From contig WGDE01000176.1 in assembly GCA_015493385.1 (NCBI GenBank), positions 1 to 37,169 of the forward strand: DNA of 37,169 nucleotides, given 5' to 3'. Below are positions 8,608-18,400 of this stretch, piece after piece. Positions within the stretch are counted from its first letter, which is position 1, and each line of letters opens with the position of its first letter. This stretch comes from Phycisphaerae bacterium (lineage in GTDB: Bacteria > Planctomycetota > Phycisphaerae > Sedimentisphaerales > Sedimentisphaeraceae). A program made the position numbers and the translations under genes. Below the pieces are notes generated by a model that saw only the letters and a program-made list of their open reading frames with translations, did no database searches and was not told the DNA's origin.

Positions 8608-9330
8608 CTATAATGATTTTGCAATTGCCGTAGCTATCGATTCTGCTATCTTATCACGATAAGTACTGTTATTGAGATTCATATCGTCCACAATGTTTGT
8701 GATGTAGCCACATTCAACTAGGACTGCAGGTTTTGAATGCCCAATGAGCACTCTAAAGTCAGCTCTTCTGACACCTTTGCAATTTATTAAATTAGAATTT
8801 AAGCAGCAGTCTATAGACTCTGCAACTTCTCTGCTCTTTCGAAGAGATTTTCTAGCAATATAACATGTTGCACCTTTGACTTGTGGGTTTTTATGTGAGT
8901 CTATATGTATTGACACCAACAAATCTGCGTTATACCTATCTGCCAGCCTAGCTCTGTCATCGAGTTTGACAAATCGGTCGCTGTTTCTTGACATGATTAC
9001 CCGAGCCCCTTTTTCTTTGAGCTTTGTTCTTAATCTCTTAGCTATGTCTAGGACTAAAACCTTCTCATCTTGGCCTCCAATCTTTGCTAAGGCGCCGGGG
9101 TCTTTGCCTCCGTGACCTGGATCTATTATGATCGTTTTATCGTAGAGCGTATTGTTGTATTTAACTCTCTTGCTATAGTCGTTGCACCTTTGAGGCTTCA
9201 TTGCATCGGGATGATAGATTGTAGATGGCTTGTTATCAACTATTTGCGGCGGTAATTGTGTCTCATAGCAGCCAGTTAGCAGGAGCGATATGGAAAGTAT
9301 TGAGATGCCTAGATATATGTGGTTTTTCAA
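8608..9330 (-). CDS. N-acetylmuramoyl-L-alanine amidase (Amidase_3), lipoprotein
   Basis: Lipobox LLTGC; IIIDPGHGGKDPGA, SIHIDSH, VLVECGYITN catalytic and zinc motifs intact. Confidence 0.93.
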   Translation of the reverse strand: MKNHIYLGISILSISLLLTGCYETQLPPQIVDNKPSTIYHPDAMKPQRCNDYSKRVKYNNTLYDKTIIIDPGHGGKDPGALAKIGGQDEKVLVLDIAKRLRTKLKEKGARVIMSRNSDRFVKLDDRARLADRYNADLLVSIHIDSHKNPQVKGATCYIARKSLRKSREVAESIDCCLNSNLINCKGVRRADFRVLIGHSKPAVLVECGYITNIVDDMNLNNSTYRDKIAESIATAIAKSL

Positions 9331-9536
9331 GGTATTGCCTTTTTATATTTTATGTAGTGATGTGAGTTTGCCTTCACATAGTATAACGGCATTTCTAAAC
9401 ATATTTGTTCAAAGTTTACAGTGGAATTGTTTTACGACTTCAACTATAAACATGCTTCTCTTTACATGGTATCTACTCAAACTTATGAGTAAAGAGAAGA
9501 TAAAGTGAATATTGACATAAAAAAAGTTTTTTGTAG

Positions 9537-9564
9537 TTGCCTTTTCTATAGATTTCTTTATACT
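9537..9564 (+). promoter_or_regulatory. putative promoter of the tRNA-Thr/tuf operon
   Basis: TTGCCT (9537-9542), 16-nt spacer, TATACT (9559-9564), followed by TTCCCC. Confidence 0.45.
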
Positions 9565-9680
9565 TTCCCCTTTGAATGGATGACGGCTGAGGGGTACCCC
9601 TGCCTATTTAGGCTTGAGGGAAGCTGAGCTTGGGCTTTGCTACTAATGCTAAGTGTTTTATTTGGCGGTACTTATAGCTT

Positions 9681-9753
9681 GCTGCTGTAGCTCAGATGGT
9701 AGAGTACATCCTTGGTAAGGATGGGGTCATGGGTTCGAATCCCATCAGCAGCA
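9681..9753 (+). tRNA. tRNA-Thr (anticodon GGT)
   Basis: GCTGCTG/CAGCAGC acceptor stem, anticodon loop CTTGGTAAG, T-arm ATGGGTTCGAATCCCAT; 73 nt, no encoded CCA. Confidence 0.95.
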
Positions 9754-9850
9754 TTACAATTAGAATTGTTATGCCCACAAGTAGTATGGGTAGTTTAATG
9801 TATAAATTAATGGAAATTAACCCAAAAAGCATAATTGGAGGTTAATCAAA

Positions 9851-11059
9851 ATGGCTAAGGCTGTATTTGAACGTACCAAACCGCACGTAAACATCGGTAC
9901 AATCGGTCACATTGACCACGGTAAAACAACCCTGACGGCAGCTATTACAATGCGTATGGCTGTTAAGCAAGGAACGAACGCTAAAAAGTTTGATGAGATC
10001 GATAACGCTCCTGAAGAGAAAGAGCGTGGTATTACAATCAACACTGCGCACGTCGAGTATGAAACAGATTCTCGTCACTACGCTCATGTTGACTGTCCAG
10101 GTCACGCAGACTATGTGAAGAACATGATTACTGGTGCTGCTCAGATGGATGGTGCGATTCTTGTCGTTGCAGCCTCTGACGGCCCTATGCCTCAAACACG
10201 TGAGCACATCCTGCTTGCTCGTCAGGTAAACGTTCCGAAGATTGTTGTATTTATGAACAAAGTTGACCAAGTTGACGACCCTGAGCTAGTTGAGCTAGTT
10301 GAGATGGAAATTCGTGAGCTTCTTAGCAAGTATGATTTCCCAGGAGATGACATTCCAGTTATTCAGGGATCTGCTCTTGCAGCTCTTAGTAGCGAAGGTC
10401 AAGATGATGAAGCATGTAAATGCATTGATGATCTAATGGCAGCCGTTGATGAGTACATTCCAGTTCCAGAGCGTGCAGTTGATCAGAATTTCTTGATGCC
10501 AGTTGAAGACGTGTTCTCAATTAAAGGTCGTGGTACAGTTGGTACTGGTCGTGTTGAGCGTGGCGTCATCAAAGTTGGTGAGGAAATCGAGATTGTTGGT
10601 CTTGGTGAGACTCGCAAAACAACATGTACAGGTGTTGAAATGTTCAACAAGCTTCTTGAAGAAGGTCAAGCTGGTGACAATGTTGGTCTGCTTCTTCGTG
10701 GTATCGATAAGAAAGATCTTATTCGTGGTCAAGTTCTTGCCGCGCCTGGAACAATTACACCACACACCAAATTCAAATGTGAAGTTTACGTTCTAACTAA
10801 AGAAGAGGGTGGTCGCCACTCTCCATTCTTCTCAGGTTACAGACCTCAGTTCTATTTCCGTACAACTGATGTAACTGGTGCGGTTAATGAGATTACTAGC
10901 CGTGAAGGTAAGCCTGTTGAGATGTGTATGCCTGGTGATAACATTGCAATGAGCGTTGAGATTATTTCTGCGATTGCTATGGAAATCGGCCTTCGTTTTG
11001 CTATCCGTGAGGGTGGTAGAACTGTTGGTGCAGGTGTTGTTACAGAGATCATTGAATAA
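9851..11059 (+). CDS. tuf: elongation factor Tu
   Basis: 402 aa; [44 protein letters not shown]. Confidence 0.98.
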   Translation: MAKAVFERTKPHVNIGTIGHIDHGKTTLTAAITMRMAVKQGTNAKKFDEIDNAPEEKERGITINTAHVEYETDSRHYAHVDCPGHADYVKNMITGAAQMDGAILVVAASDGPMPQTREHILLARQVNVPKIVVFMNKVDQVDDPELVELVEMEIRELLSKYDFPGDDIPVIQGSALAALSSEGQDDEACKCIDDLMAAVDEYIPVPERAVDQNFLMPVEDVFSIKGRGTVGTGRVERGVIKVGEEIEIVGLGETRKTTCTGVEMFNKLLEEGQAGDNVGLLLRGIDKKDLIRGQVLAAPGTITPHTKFKCEVYVLTKEEGGRHSPFFSGYRPQFYFRTTDVTGAVNEITSREGKPVEMCMPGDNIAMSVEIISAIAMEIGLRFAIREGGRTVGAGVVTEIIE

Positions 11060-11075
11060 TTATTAGCAATCTATG

Positions 11076-11115
11076 GTTAGTGACTAATCAACTTGATTAG
11101 TCACTAACTATTTTT
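11076..11115 (+). terminator. perfect 16-bp inverted repeat plus T-tract between tuf and rpmG
   Basis: GTTAGTGACTAATCAA-C-TTGATTAGTCACTAAC followed by TATTTTT. Confidence 0.75.
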
Positions 11116-11148
11116 CCCGTTTTTATAGGGATGTGATAAGAGGACAAT

Positions 11149-11316
11149 ATGGCTAAGTCTGGTAAAAGAGAATATGTTTGGCTTGAGTGCAAGGAGTGTG
11201 GTGAACGCAACTACCGTACAAAAGTTAATGTTGTAGGTGGCACACCTAAACTTGAGCTCAAAAAGTTCTGTAAGAAAGAACGTAAACATACAACACATAA
11301 GATTCGCCGTAAGTAA
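11149..11316 (+). CDS. rpmG: 50S ribosomal protein bL33 (55 aa, not in ORF track)
   Basis: MAKSGKREYVWLECKECGERNYRTKVNVVGGTPKLELKKFCKKERKHTTHKIRRK*. Confidence 0.92.
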   Translation: MAKSGKREYVWLECKECGERNYRTKVNVVGGTPKLELKKFCKKERKHTTHKIRRK

Positions 11317-11333
11317 CTCGGCTTCGGCTGTAG

Positions 11334-11406
11334 AGGCCAGTAGCTTAATTGGCAGAGCAGCGGTTTCCAAAACCGCAGGTTGGGGGTTCAAGTCCCTCCT
11401 GGCCTG
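11334..11406 (+). tRNA. tRNA-Trp (anticodon CCA)
   Basis: AGGCCAG/CTGGCCT acceptor stem, anticodon arm GCGGTTTCCAAAACCGC, T-arm GGGGGTTCAAGTCCCTC. Confidence 0.95.
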
Positions 11407-11452
11407 ATTAAAGTCAGGGTACGTTAATATCATACAATTGCAGAGGTACGCG

Positions 11453-11839
11453 ATGCAGTTATACTTTTACAAAAAAGGGCAGGGTTACTACACTAGGCTG
11501 TGGTCAAGTATTATCGTTTGGACGATTGCGGCCATTGGTACTCATGTTTTATATAAGAAGCTAGAGTCAACTAGTAATGAGTGGGTGTACATGGGGGTAC
11601 CGATAGCCATTATCTGTGCAGTTACGTGGTTTCTGTATTGGTTGCAGAACAGACCTGCAGTAGCCGATTTTCTAATTCTCTCCGAGGGAGAGCTAAAGAA
11701 GGTTAGCTGGAGCAGTAAGGCTGAAATTATTGCTTCAACTATAATCGTGGTTGTTGTTGTAATTTTTATGGCAGCATTTCTTGGCTCTATCGATTTGGCA
11801 TTCCATGCATTATTTAACAGCATTGGATTGTATTCATAA
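11453..11839 (+). CDS. secE: preprotein translocase subunit SecE (track ORF from 11438; start at 11453 preferred)
   Basis: EGELKKVSWSSKAEIIASTIIVVVVVIFMAAFLGSIDLAF; position before nusG. Confidence 0.88.
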   Translation: MQLYFYKKGQGYYTRLWSSIIVWTIAAIGTHVLYKKLESTSNEWVYMGVPIAIICAVTWFLYWLQNRPAVADFLILSEGELKKVSWSSKAEIIASTIIVVVVVIFMAAFLGSIDLAFHALFNSIGLYS

Positions 11840-11872
11840 TCTTGGCAAGTACAACATCGCAAGGAATTTACA

Positions 11873-12418
11873 ATGCAGTGGTATGTTCTAAGAGTAGCGT
11901 CTAATAAAGAGAACCGAGTATGTGAGTCTCTCCAGAGAAAAGTACAGATGGAGTCGCTCCAGGATCAGGTTGGCCGGATTGCTGTGCCTGTTGAAAAGGT
12001 TAAAAGCGTGAAGGGTGGTAGAAAACGCGTTGTCAAACGTAAGCTCTACCCAGGTTATGTGTTTATGGAAGTTGAACCTCTCGAGGATGGTAGGATTCCA
12101 GAGAGAGTTTGGTTTATGATTAAAGAGACTATGGATGTTGGTGATTTCATTGGAACAGACGGCAAGCCTATTCCGATGCGAGATACTGATGTTGCAAAAA
12201 TGCTTATCGATATTGAAGATAAGACAGAAGAAGCCCCTGCGATTAAGGTCGAGTTTGAAAAGGGCGATGTTGTCAAAATTCGTGAAGGAGCTTTTGAGAA
12301 TTTCGAGGGTACCGTAGATTCTATTGATGCTGAACGTGGTGTTGTAAGAGTAATTGTTAGCATTTTTGGAAGAAGTACGCCTCTTGATATTGAATATTGG
12401 CAGATAGATAAAGTTTAG
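11873..12418 (+). CDS. nusG: transcription termination/antitermination protein NusG
   Basis: QWYVLRVASNKENRV, KRKLYPGYVFMEV, KGDVVKIREGAFENFEGTVDSID (KOW). Confidence 0.97.
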   Translation: MQWYVLRVASNKENRVCESLQRKVQMESLQDQVGRIAVPVEKVKSVKGGRKRVVKRKLYPGYVFMEVEPLEDGRIPERVWFMIKETMDVGDFIGTDGKPIPMRDTDVAKMLIDIEDKTEEAPAIKVEFEKGDVVKIREGAFENFEGTVDSIDAERGVVRVIVSIFGRSTPLDIEYWQIDKV

Positions 12419-12462
12419 TTACGCTATTACGCACTGAGATTAGTTTATCAGTTTGTTTAACT

Positions 12463-12494
12463 GTGTAGGAGGTTTGTGCCTACACGGGTTTTTT
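12463..12494 (+). terminator. terminator/attenuator-like hairpin between nusG and rplK
   Basis: GTGTAGG-AGGTTTGTG-CCTACAC then GGGTTTTTT. Confidence 0.65.
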
Positions 12495-12524
12495 GTGTTT
12501 AGAGATAATGAAAAAGAGGATAAA

Positions 12525-12950
12525 ATGGCCAAAGAGGTTGTTTCTCAAATTAAATTGCAGGCGCCTGGTGGAAAAGCAACTCCAGCTCCGCCGATTGGTC
12601 CTGCTCTTGGACAGCATGGAGTTAACATAGGTCAGTTCGTACAACAGTTCAACGATCAAACTCGTGAACTCAATGGAATGACTGTTCCGGTTGTAATTAG
12701 TGTTTATAACGACAAGAGTTTTGACTTTATCGTAAAGAGTCCTCCAGCGGCAGTCTTACTGTTGCAAGAGGCGGGTCTTGCAAAGGGCAGTGGCGAGCCT
12801 AACACCAATAAGGTTGGTAAGGTCACTAAAGCTCAACTGCTTAAGATTGCTGAAACTAAGAAAGCGGACCTAAATGCATTTGATGCAGAGGCTGCAAGTC
12901 GTATTATTGCTGGTACTGCTAGAAGTATGGGTATTGAGGTTGAGGGCTAA
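12525..12950 (+). CDS. rplK: 50S ribosomal protein uL11 (track ORF from 12453 includes upstream leader)
   Basis: [35 protein letters not shown]. Confidence 0.96.
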   Translation: MAKEVVSQIKLQAPGGKATPAPPIGPALGQHGVNIGQFVQQFNDQTRELNGMTVPVVISVYNDKSFDFIVKSPPAAVLLLQEAGLAKGSGEPNTNKVGKVTKAQLLKIAETKKADLNAFDAEAASRIIAGTARSMGIEVEG

Positions 12951-13018
12951 GGTCCTTTAATATAATGCTTACCACGGCTAATAAGTGGGAGCGTATTTTT
13001 TTTAACGCGAGGTTAATA

Positions 13019-13696
13019 ATGCCAAGAAGAAGTAAAAGGTACAATGTTGCTGCTAAATCGCAACCACAAGAGGCATTACCGCTTGCAGATGCTGTAAAGA
13101 AGCTCAAGAGTTTTGCAAATGTAAAATTCGACCAGAGTGTAGAAATCGTTATGTGGCTCGGAATTGACCCACGACATGCTGATCAACTCGTTAGAGGTGC
13201 AATCAGTCTGCCAAACGGTATCGGCAAAAGCAAGAGGGTAATTGCATTCTGTGATGATGATCAGGCGGCAGCAGCGAAGGAAGCTGGCGCAATAGAGGCC
13301 GGTTGTGATGAGTTAATAGCTAAGGTGGCTGGCGGATGGTTGGATTTTGATGTCGCTATTGCTTCACCTAAAGTTATGGGTAAGGCTGGTAAATTGGGGC
13401 GTGTTCTTGGTCCTCAAGGTAAGATGCCATCTCCCAAGAATGGTACAGTTACCCCTGATGTTGCCAAAGCTGTTGCAGAATTTGCGGCGGGTAAGGTTGA
13501 GTTTAGGAATGATGCTGGCGGAAATATTCATGCTATCGTTGGCAAAGTGAGTTTTGATGAAGATAAATTGAAAGAGAACATTGAGTTTTTCATCAATACA
13601 ATTACAAAACTCAAACCATCTTCGGTGAAAGGAATATTTATTAAGAAAACTGCTATCAGTGCAACTATGAGTCCTAGTGTACTCATTGAAGTCTGA
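13019..13696 (+). CDS. rplA: 50S ribosomal protein uL1 (track ORF from 12965)
   Basis: MPRRSKRYNVAAKSQ..., VLGPQGKMPSPKNGTVTPDVAKAV; ends in TGA. Confidence 0.95.
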   Translation: MPRRSKRYNVAAKSQPQEALPLADAVKKLKSFANVKFDQSVEIVMWLGIDPRHADQLVRGAISLPNGIGKSKRVIAFCDDDQAAAAKEAGAIEAGCDELIAKVAGGWLDFDVAIASPKVMGKAGKLGRVLGPQGKMPSPKNGTVTPDVAKAVAEFAAGKVEFRNDAGGNIHAIVGKVSFDEDKLKENIEFFINTITKLKPSSVKGIFIKKTAISATMSPSVLIEV

Positions 13697-13725
13697 GTTA
13701 GCTAGGCTAGAAAGCAGGTAATTAA

Positions 13726-14253
13726 ATGAGTAGATTTGTTAAAGGCTTACTTAAGAAACAGCTTGAGAAAAAATATGAAGGAACTAATGAGTTTGTAGTT
13801 CTCTCAACTGAAGGTGTAAGCGGTAATGATAATAATAGTATGCGTGGCGGGCTTACTGAAAAGGGCGTCGCTATAAATGTTGTTAAGAATTCTCTGATGA
13901 GACTCGCTCTCAAGGAGATGGGATTGGATAATGCAGCAGAACTTTTCTCAGCTGGTCCATGTACAGTTGCTTTTGGTGGCGATAGTGTTGTAGATGTTGC
14001 CAAAGAAGTGGTTGATTGGTCTAAGAAAATTAAAGCTATTGAACTCAAAGGCGCCTATGTTGATGGTGAGGTACTTGATCACGAGGGTGTTGTGGCGTTA
14101 TCAAAGATGCCAAGCAGAATCGAACTTCAAGGTCAAATTGTTCAAATTGCTCAAAGTCCAGGTTCAAATGTTGCTGGCTCAATCGTTGCACCTGCAAGCT
14201 ATATCGCAGGTTGCGTAAAGACAATTGTAGAAAACGCAGAAGAAGCGGCGTAG
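13726..14253 (+). CDS. rplJ: 50S ribosomal protein uL10
   Basis: 175 aa, L10 pattern GVAINVVKNSLMRLALKEMGL..., between rplA and rplL. Confidence 0.93.
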   Translation: MSRFVKGLLKKQLEKKYEGTNEFVVLSTEGVSGNDNNSMRGGLTEKGVAINVVKNSLMRLALKEMGLDNAAELFSAGPCTVAFGGDSVVDVAKEVVDWSKKIKAIELKGAYVDGEVLDHEGVVALSKMPSRIELQGQIVQIAQSPGSNVAGSIVAPASYIAGCVKTIVENAEEAA

Positions 14254-14365
14254 TATTTTTTAAAGAGATTAGAAATTGCTACTGTGATTGCCTCACTTAT
14301 GAGTTAAACAAGGCGGCGTAGCCTTGGCTGTTGCAGAGCTGGATAATAAAACAGGAGTTATTAGG

Positions 14366-14767
14366 ATGTCAGAAGAAGCTAAAAGCTGGAGTCCAGAAAT
14401 TAAGGAAATCGCAGATAAGATTGTCGCTTTAACACTTATGCAAGCTAAAGAGCTTGGCGATTGTTTAAAAGAAGAATACGGTATTGAGCCAGCAGCTGGT
14501 GGCGCAGTTATGGTTGCAGGTCCAGCAGCAGCTGGTGCTGATGCAGCTGAAGAGAAGAGCAGTTTTGATGTAATTCTCAAATCAGTTGGCGATAGCAAGA
14601 TTGGTGTTATCAAGGAAGTTCGTGCGATAACAGGTCTTGGTCTAAAAGAAGCAAAAGCAATTGTTGATGAAGCACCAAAGCCAGTTAAAGAAGGCGCTTC
14701 AAAAGATGAGGCAGAAGAAATCAAGAAGCAACTCGAGGCAGCTGGAGCTGTTGTTGAGCTTGCATAA
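14366..14767 (+). CDS. rplL: 50S ribosomal protein bL12 (track ORF from 14324)
   Basis: [72 protein letters not shown]. Confidence 0.97.
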   Translation: MSEEAKSWSPEIKEIADKIVALTLMQAKELGDCLKEEYGIEPAAGGAVMVAGPAAAGADAAEEKSSFDVILKSVGDSKIGVIKEVRAITGLGLKEAKAIVDEAPKPVKEGASKDEAEEIKKQLEAAGAVVELA

Positions 14768-14789
14768 TTGATTATCAGGAACTATGTAT

Positions 14790-14826
14790 GGTGTTGGGGA
14801 ATTTCTAAATGATTTTCCTCAACACC
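14790..14826 (+). other. intergenic hairpin between rplL and rpoB
   Basis: GGTGTTGGGGAA-N13-TTCCTCAACACC (one G-U), no immediate T-tract. Confidence 0.55.
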
Positions 14827-14889
14827 TATCTGCGTATAAGTAGCATTTTTATAATAGAGAAATATCTCAATAATTGTGGAGAAATCTGA

Positions 14890-15489
14890 ATGGGTTCACG
14901 TGCCGTTCGTAATTTTGGAAAAATAGGGGATGCAATACCAGTTCCTAATCTAACCAAAGTGCAAAGAGATGCGTATAGTGCTTTTTTGCAGAAAGATGTC
15001 GCTCCACAAGACCGTGCGGAGTACGGGCTTGAGGCTCTTTTTAGGGAAATTTTCCCTATAATTAGTTATGATAAAAGTATGCAACTGGAATTCTTAGGTT
15101 ATGAACTTGAGAAACCAAGATACACTCCCCTTGAGTGTAAAGAGTTGCGTCTCACCTACGGCTATCCTCTGAAAGTTTACTGTAGGTTGAACAATGAAAA
15201 GGGAGATGATATCTCCGAGCAAGCGATATATCTCGGTGAAATGCCGGTTATGCTTGGAGGAGGATCATTTATTATTAATGGTGCTGAACGTGTGATTGTT
15301 AACCAGTTACACAGAAGCCCGGGTATTGATTTTGTGGTTGAGAGTAAAGAAGGCGATAGAGTCCTTCATGGCGGTCGTATCATTCCAGAGCGTGGTAGTT
15401 GGATTGAAATCGCTGTTACTAATAAAGACCAACTTATAGTTCGAATTGATCAGTCTAGTAAAATTCCAGCAACCATCTTCTTGCGTTGA
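14890..15489 (+). CDS. rpoB: RNA polymerase beta subunit, N-terminal part (ends at in-frame TGA)
   Basis: 199 aa; GSFIINGAERVIVNQLHRSPGIDF; ends ...SSKIPATIFLR* where homologs continue (cf. E. coli KLPATIILRALNY). Confidence 0.93.
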   Translation: MGSRAVRNFGKIGDAIPVPNLTKVQRDAYSAFLQKDVAPQDRAEYGLEALFREIFPIISYDKSMQLEFLGYELEKPRYTPLECKELRLTYGYPLKVYCRLNNEKGDDISEQAIYLGEMPVMLGGGSFIINGAERVIVNQLHRSPGIDFVVESKEGDRVLHGGRIIPERGSWIEIAVTNKDQLIVRIDQSSKIPATIFLR

Positions 15490-18400
15490 ATGGCAGAGGA
15501 GTATGGTAATGTCGAGGATGTTCTAAGACTGTTTTATGATACAAAAAAAGTAAAAGTTTTAAAGCTTGACCCTACAATGTGGTCTGTTGGCCCTATTGTT
15601 GATACGGATACCGGTGAGATTATTGTAGATGCGGGAACGCAGATTGGTGACCGTATTGGTCAAATTCAAAGCAGTAGCCTTGAAACGGTTGAAGTTCTAG
15701 TAAATGTTACTGACAACTTGATTTTGAATACACTTGCTGAAGACGATTCAGAGCATCACGATCACGCATTGCTAAAGATTTATTCTAAGCTTCGTCCAGG
15801 TAACCCGCCTAATGTTGAGAAAGCTAAGGCGTTATTTCACGAGAAGTTTTATGATGAAAATCGTTACCGTTTGGGTAAGGTTGGCCGTTTTAGGCTAAAT
15901 AGAAAATTCAAAGGTAAAGAAGTCACTGATATGACGCTTCGTCCAGAAGATTTTGTTGCGGCGATTCAGTATATCTTAGACCTTCGCGCAAATAAGGGTA
16001 GCGTTGATGATATCGATCACCTAGGAAATAGGCGTATTAGAACTATTGGTGAGCTTGGTGCGGATGAAATTCGTAAAGGCTTGTTAAAGCTACGTAGAAC
16101 CGTTCAAGAACGTATGAGTATGAAGGATCCTAGCCAAATTAAGAGGATTGCTGATCTTGTTAATTCAAAGAGCGTTTCAAGTAGTATTGAATTTTTCTTT
16201 GGTAGAGGTGAGCTTAGTCAAGTTGTAGACCAGACAAACTCCCTTAGTCAATTGACACATGAGAGAAGACTTTCTGCTCTTGGACCTGGCGGTCTTAACA
16301 GAAAGAGAGCTGGCTTTGAAGTTCGAGATGTTCACATTAGCCACTATGGTCGAATTTGTCCTATCGAAACGCCTGAAGGAACAAATATTGGTCTTATTTC
16401 TTCGTTGGCAATCTTTGCTTCGATTGATGAATATGGTTTCTTGATGACCCCTTATCGTAAGATTGTAGGGGGTAAAGATACGGGTGAGGTTGAATATCTA
16501 CGAGCAGATCAAGAAATGGAAGTTGTTTTCTCCCCGCCTAGTTCATTGCAGGTTGGAGTAAAAGACCTAAAGTCAGGTCTTGTACTTGCGCGCAAACATG
16601 GAGAGCTTAGCCAAGTTGATAGTTCTGAGGTGGACTATGTTGACATTTCACCAAAGCAAACTGTTGGTATTTCAGCATCTCTAATTCCTTTCCTTGAGCA
16701 TGATGATGCTAACCGTGCATTGATGGGTTCTAACATGATGAGGCAAGCCGTGCCACTTCTTGTTTCAGAAGCTCCTTTAGTTGGGACTGGCATGGAAGAT
16801 GAAGTTGCCAAGAATTCTAGCATGGTAGTTAAAGCCCAGAATGATGGGGTTGTAACGTCTGTTGATTCTAAAATGATAATTGTGAATAACAGAGATGAGT
16901 ATCCACTTAAGAAGTTTAGGGGTCTAAATGAGAGAACATGCCTCAATCAAAGACCGTTAGTTACGCTTGGTCAAGAAGTCAAGCAAGGCGAGATTATTGC
17001 TGATGGTGGAGCTACTGATAATGGTAGACTTGCTCTGGGGAAAAATATCCTTGTAGCGTTCGTTCCATTTGATGGCTATAACTACGAAGATGCAATTTTA
17101 ATTAGTGAAAACCTTGTAAAAAAAGATACATTCTCAAGTATTCACATTGATTGTTATAGCGTTGAGGTGAGGGAGACTAAGCTTGGTAGAGAAGAGTTTA
17201 CTCGCGATATACCTAATGTTAGTGAAAAGATGTTGCGTAATCTCGACGAGAATGGAATTGTTCGTGAGGGAACTAGGGTTGGACCAAACGATATCCTAGT
17301 TGGAAAAGTTTCTCCTAAGAGTAAGACAGAATTAACGCCTGAGGAAAAATTGCTTCACGCAATTTTTGGTCGTGCCGGTGAAGATGTTAAAAATGATTCT
17401 CTAACAATGCCTTCAGGTCATGAAGGAGTTGTAATTGGTACAAGTCATTTCAGGCGTCGAGGTGCACTTAATGATGCACAAAAAGCAGAGCTTAAGATTG
17501 AGATGGAAAATTTCCAGGCCAAGATGTATGCGAAACAATGTGCATTGTTTAGGCAAATGATTGCAGAAATTAATGGTGAACTTGATATTACTATTGTCGA
17601 CCCTACATCGTTGCAGAAGGTTGGTCAAAGTGATATAGATGATGTTGTTTTAGAGCAGATTGAGAATTTTGATCTTAGTTGGGTTAAACCTGCAAAGCTT
17701 AAAACAAGAGTCAAAGAATTTGTTGACTTGTATTGGCCAAAGATTGACGAACTACAAGATGAAATGCGTCGTCGTCTCGATAGAATGAAACGTGGTGATG
17801 AGCTTCAAAATGGTGTTCTTGAGATGGTCAAGATATATATTGCTGCCAAGAGAACTCTATCTGTTGGTGATAAAATGGCGGGGCGCCACGGTAATAAGGG
17901 TATTATTGCTAAGATTCTTCCACAGGAAGATATGCCATTTTTAGACGATGGGACACCAGTTGAGATAGTACTTAATCCACTTGGCGTTCCCAGTCGTATG
18001 AATGTAGGTCAGATTCTCGAAACCCACTTGGGTTGGGCAGCCAAAGTCTTGGGATTCAATGCTTTCACTCCTGTATTTGATGGTTGTAGTGAGCAAGACA
18101 TTCAAGATGTAATTAAAGAGGCTAATGAACATGTTGCTTCTAGAGCGAAATATTTAGAATCGAAGAATATGGCTCCAGATGATAAGGAAATATTTGCTAA
18201 GGTACCAGAGACCTTGAAGACGCAACTCTACGATGGCAGAACTGGCGAACCTTTCGAACAAAGAGCGACTATTGGATATATGTACATGCTTAAGTTGCAT
18301 CACCTTGTTGATGACAAAATTCATGCTAGAGCAACTGGTCCATACAGTCTTATTACTCAGCAGCCTTTGGGCGGTAAAGCTAGAACCGGTGGACAGCGAT

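Noticed and set aside
9565-9680. Possible second or degenerate tRNA upstream of tRNA-Thr
   Set aside because: No T-loop GGTTCGAATCC-type motif or acceptor pairing found; retained only as a structured leader.
9842-10270. 142-aa minus-strand ORF opposite tuf
   Set aside because: Shadow ORF antisense to strongly conserved EF-Tu; no recognisable domain and no independent signals.
10279-10303. Short direct repeat GAGCTAGTTGAGCTAGTTGAG in tuf
   Set aside because: Encodes the normal EF-Tu acidic helix LVELVEME; coincidental codon repetition.
15487-15489. Alternative genetic code (TGA = Trp/Gly) to explain the rpoB stop
   Set aside because: TGA ends rplA, rpsE and secY at expected protein lengths, and Trp is encoded by TGG throughout, so a genome-wide reassignment is unlikely.
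15487-15489. Selenocysteine insertion at the rpoB TGA
   Set aside because: No convincing bacterial SECIS hairpin is evident just downstream, and Sec is not expected in this part of beta.
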